Assembly: GCA_947490035.1 (NCBI GenBank)
Contig: CANLGS010000190.1
Span: forward strand, 1-7,336
DNA from: Gemmataceae bacterium
GTDB lineage: Bacteria > Planctomycetota > Planctomycetia > Gemmatales > Gemmataceae
DNA: 7,336 nt
Direction: 5' to 3'
Below the pieces are notes generated by a model. That model saw only the letters and a list, made by a program, of their open reading frames with translations. It was not told where the DNA came from and searched no databases. Below, in pieces: positions 5,943 to 7,336 of the stretch. The translations under genes and the position numbers were made by a program. Positions within the stretch are counted from its first letter, which is position 1. Every line of letters starts with the position of its first letter.

Positions 5943-7234
5943 CAGGCGGCTTTGCGCTTCGCGCTTGTTGTCACTTCCGAAAGCACTTGGTGGAACTGGT
6001 CGGCGGTCGCGTCCCAGGTGAAGCGCGACGCCCACTCTTGCGCGGCGGAAGTTCGCGCGTCGCGCTCCGCGTCGGGCATTACCAGCGCGCGGTTGATTGC
6101 GCTCGCGATGGAAGTTGGGTCGTAAGGGTCGCAGTAAGCGGCGTGCGGTCCGGCGACTTCGGGCAGCGACGACACGTCCGAGCACACGACCGGCAGGCCG
6201 GCGGACATCGCTTCCAGCACCGGGATGCCGAACCCTTCCCACAGCGACGGATACACGAAGCAGTCACACCCGCGCAGGAGTCGCGGCAGTTCGTCGTCGC
6301 TGATGTAGCCGGTGCGTTCCACGCGCACGTATTCGGCCGCTTCACGCGCCAGGAACGCGAGCGGGTCCGGTGTTCGAGGCCGCCCGATTAGCACCAGCGT
6401 GACCGGTTCGCCGGGGTGCGTCATTGCAATGTGGCGGCACGCGCGAAGCACGCCGGCCTGGTTCTTGCGCGCCTCGATGTCGCCGATCATCGCGATGCGC
6501 TTGCCCGCGTGTTTCGCGCGTGCTCCGGTGGCGCGGAAACGCTCCGCGTCGTGACCCAAGTGGACGACGCGCGTGCGCCCGCGCGCTACGGGGAAGAACG
6601 ATTCGAGGTCGTCGCGCGTGCTTTGTGAGTCGCAGCAGACGACGCTCGCGCGAAGCGCCATTAGCCCCGCGGCGCGGAGGTATTCTTCCGGGCGCCACTC
6701 GACGCCCTCGTTCACGCGCAGCGGAATCGCGTCGTGGAACACGCCGACCGCGCGACACCCGTAGCTTTCGAGCGGCCACTGCCAGATCGGGTCGTAGCAC
6801 TCGAAACTCAGCACCGCGTCGAGGTCACGCAGCGAGACGAACTCGGGCGGTGTCGGCGGTTCTGGCGGGAGGGCCGGCTTTGCGAGTCGGACCGCGCCGC
6901 GCGCGATGCGGTACGCGAGTTTGCCCGGCCGCTTCAACCCCACGGCGGACAGTACGCGGCGCCCGACGCCGAGCGCCCGGCGCAGCGGTGTCGCTTCGAC
7001 GGTGTGTTCGGCGCGGCGCAATGGGTTCGCGTTCAGCCATGCGCCTAACTCGCGGTATTCGCACACGAGTTCGCCGGAATCGAACGCCGGTTCGGAGATC
7101 GCGAGCAGCCTGAGACCGGGGCGGGAGAGCAGACGTTCCGCGACCGCGCGCGCGGCGCGTACCACACCGCGCGGGTGCGTTTCGTGCAGACCGCCGGTCG
7201 TGATGCCGACCGTGATTTCGCGCCCGTGGTTCAC
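5942..7234 (-). CDS. Family 4 (GT-B) glycosyltransferase
   Basis: A 430-residue retaining glycosyltransferase of family GT4, which transfers a sugar from a nucleotide donor in the cytosol, usually to a lipid-linked or growing glycan. Numbered from GTG 7234: the N-terminal Rossmann half has an acceptor-side loop (THPRGVVRAARAV), a Pro-rich linker near 120-130 and FHDAIPL (166-172); the C-terminal half has the donor-binding GDIEARKN (251-258; R256, K257), a RTGYISDDEL turn, and the EX7E motif EGFGIPVLE (E333, E341) followed by AMSAGLPVVCSDVSSLPEVAG. The open frame extends to GTG 7282, but those 16 codons have G or C at only 7 third positions and cover the end of another gene. GTG 7234 shares GTGA with that gene's stop and begins just before the first strand (EITVGITTGG). 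No clear ribosome site precedes it, so coupling is likely. Donor and acceptor sugars cannot be read; FHDAIPL resembles mannosyltransferase-like GT4 members. Confidence 0.92.
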   Translation of the reverse strand: MNHGREITVGITTGGLHETHPRGVVRAARAVAERLLSRPGLRLLAISEPAFDSGELVCEYRELGAWLNANPLRRAEHTVEATPLRRALGVGRRVLSAVGLKRPGKLAYRIARGAVRLAKPALPPEPPTPPEFVSLRDLDAVLSFECYDPIWQWPLESYGCRAVGVFHDAIPLRVNEGVEWRPEEYLRAAGLMALRASVVCCDSQSTRDDLESFFPVARGRTRVVHLGHDAERFRATGARAKHAGKRIAMIGDIEARKNQAGVLRACRHIAMTHPGEPVTLVLIGRPRTPDPLAFLAREAAEYVRVERTGYISDDELPRLLRGCDCFVYPSLWEGFGIPVLEAMSAGLPVVCSDVSSLPEVAGPHAAYCDPYDPTSIASAINRALVMPDAERDARTSAAQEWASRFTWDATADQFHQVLSEVTTSAKRKAA

Positions 7235-7336
7235 GCGCACACCAACTGAAGGAGTCGTTCCGGGTTGTGGAATCTGCGCCACCGGTTCATGCGGTCGGCG
7301 CGCCCTTCGGCGAAGCGGTCGCGTTCCGCGAGCACG
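7231..7336 (-). CDS. C-terminal tail of an upstream gene, cut by window edge
   Basis: The last 34 codons of a gene entering from the right, ending in TGA at 7231-7233 and overlapping the next GTG start by 4 bases. The tail reads through RFAEGRADRMNRW and RRFHNPERLLQLVCA. Evidence that it is coding: the frame is open to the edge, 28 of 34 third positions are G or C, and the stop/start overlap repeats the pattern seen at 4916-4919. The family cannot be identified from this piece. A helical, Arg-rich C-terminus of this kind would fit another glycosyltransferase or a methyltransferase of the same cluster, but that is a guess from the neighbourhood. Confidence 0.7.
   Translation of the reverse strand, partial: VLAERDRFAEGRADRMNRWRRFHNPERLLQLVCA

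Noticed and set aside
4952..6391. Long plus-strand open frame of 479 codons
   Set aside because: It lies antisense to two well-recognised genes (methyltransferase and glycosyltransferase), shows no domain motif, and is Arg/Val/Ala/His-rich as expected of a high-GC antisense shadow.

Overview
The window looks like part of a glycan or nucleotide-sugar biosynthesis cluster from a high-GC bacterium. All supported genes lie on the minus strand and are read right to left. The dense overlapping layout, frequent GTG starts, strong G/C preference at third codon positions and the mix of gene families would fit a planctomycete of the Gemmata type. That assignment is an impression from composition and gene content only; no taxonomic marker is present.

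In transcription order the layout is: the last 34 codons of a gene that runs off the right edge (7231-7336); a GT-B fold family 4 glycosyltransferase (5942-7234); a class I SAM methyltransferase with a helical N-terminal extension (4916-5929); a second, unrelated class I SAM methyltransferase (3954-4919); a sugar C-methyltransferase of the zinc-binding TylCIII/NovU/TcaB9 type (2752-3939); a GDP-L-fucose synthase-like epimerase/reductase (1832-2749); a RimK-like ATP-grasp ligase (828-1778); and a luciferase-like flavin monooxygenase cut by the left edge (1-773).

The genes are tightly packed. There are two 4-base GTGA stop/start overlaps (7231-7234 and 4916-4919) and gaps of 12, 14 and 2 bases. 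Larger gaps of 53 bases flank the ATP-grasp start and 54 bases separate it from the monooxygenase. This is what one operon would look like. Several starts were moved downstream from the longest open frame because the extension ran into the upstream gene. No stretch over 300 bases lacks a gene, and I saw no convincing promoter, terminator with a U-tract, tRNA, rRNA, CRISPR or insertion sequence.

A reasonable reading, as inference, is that a GDP-sugar (or similar) 4-keto intermediate is C-methylated and then epimerised/reduced, the glycosyltransferases place sugars on a growing glycan, and the two other methyltransferases cap or decorate it. The ATP-grasp ligase and flavin monooxygenase at the 3' end do not belong to standard sugar pathways and are the least explained part. 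Two palindromic structures also stand out: a perfect 22-base palindrome between the ATP-grasp and monooxygenase genes, and a 15-base-pair perfect stem inside the epimerase coding sequence.
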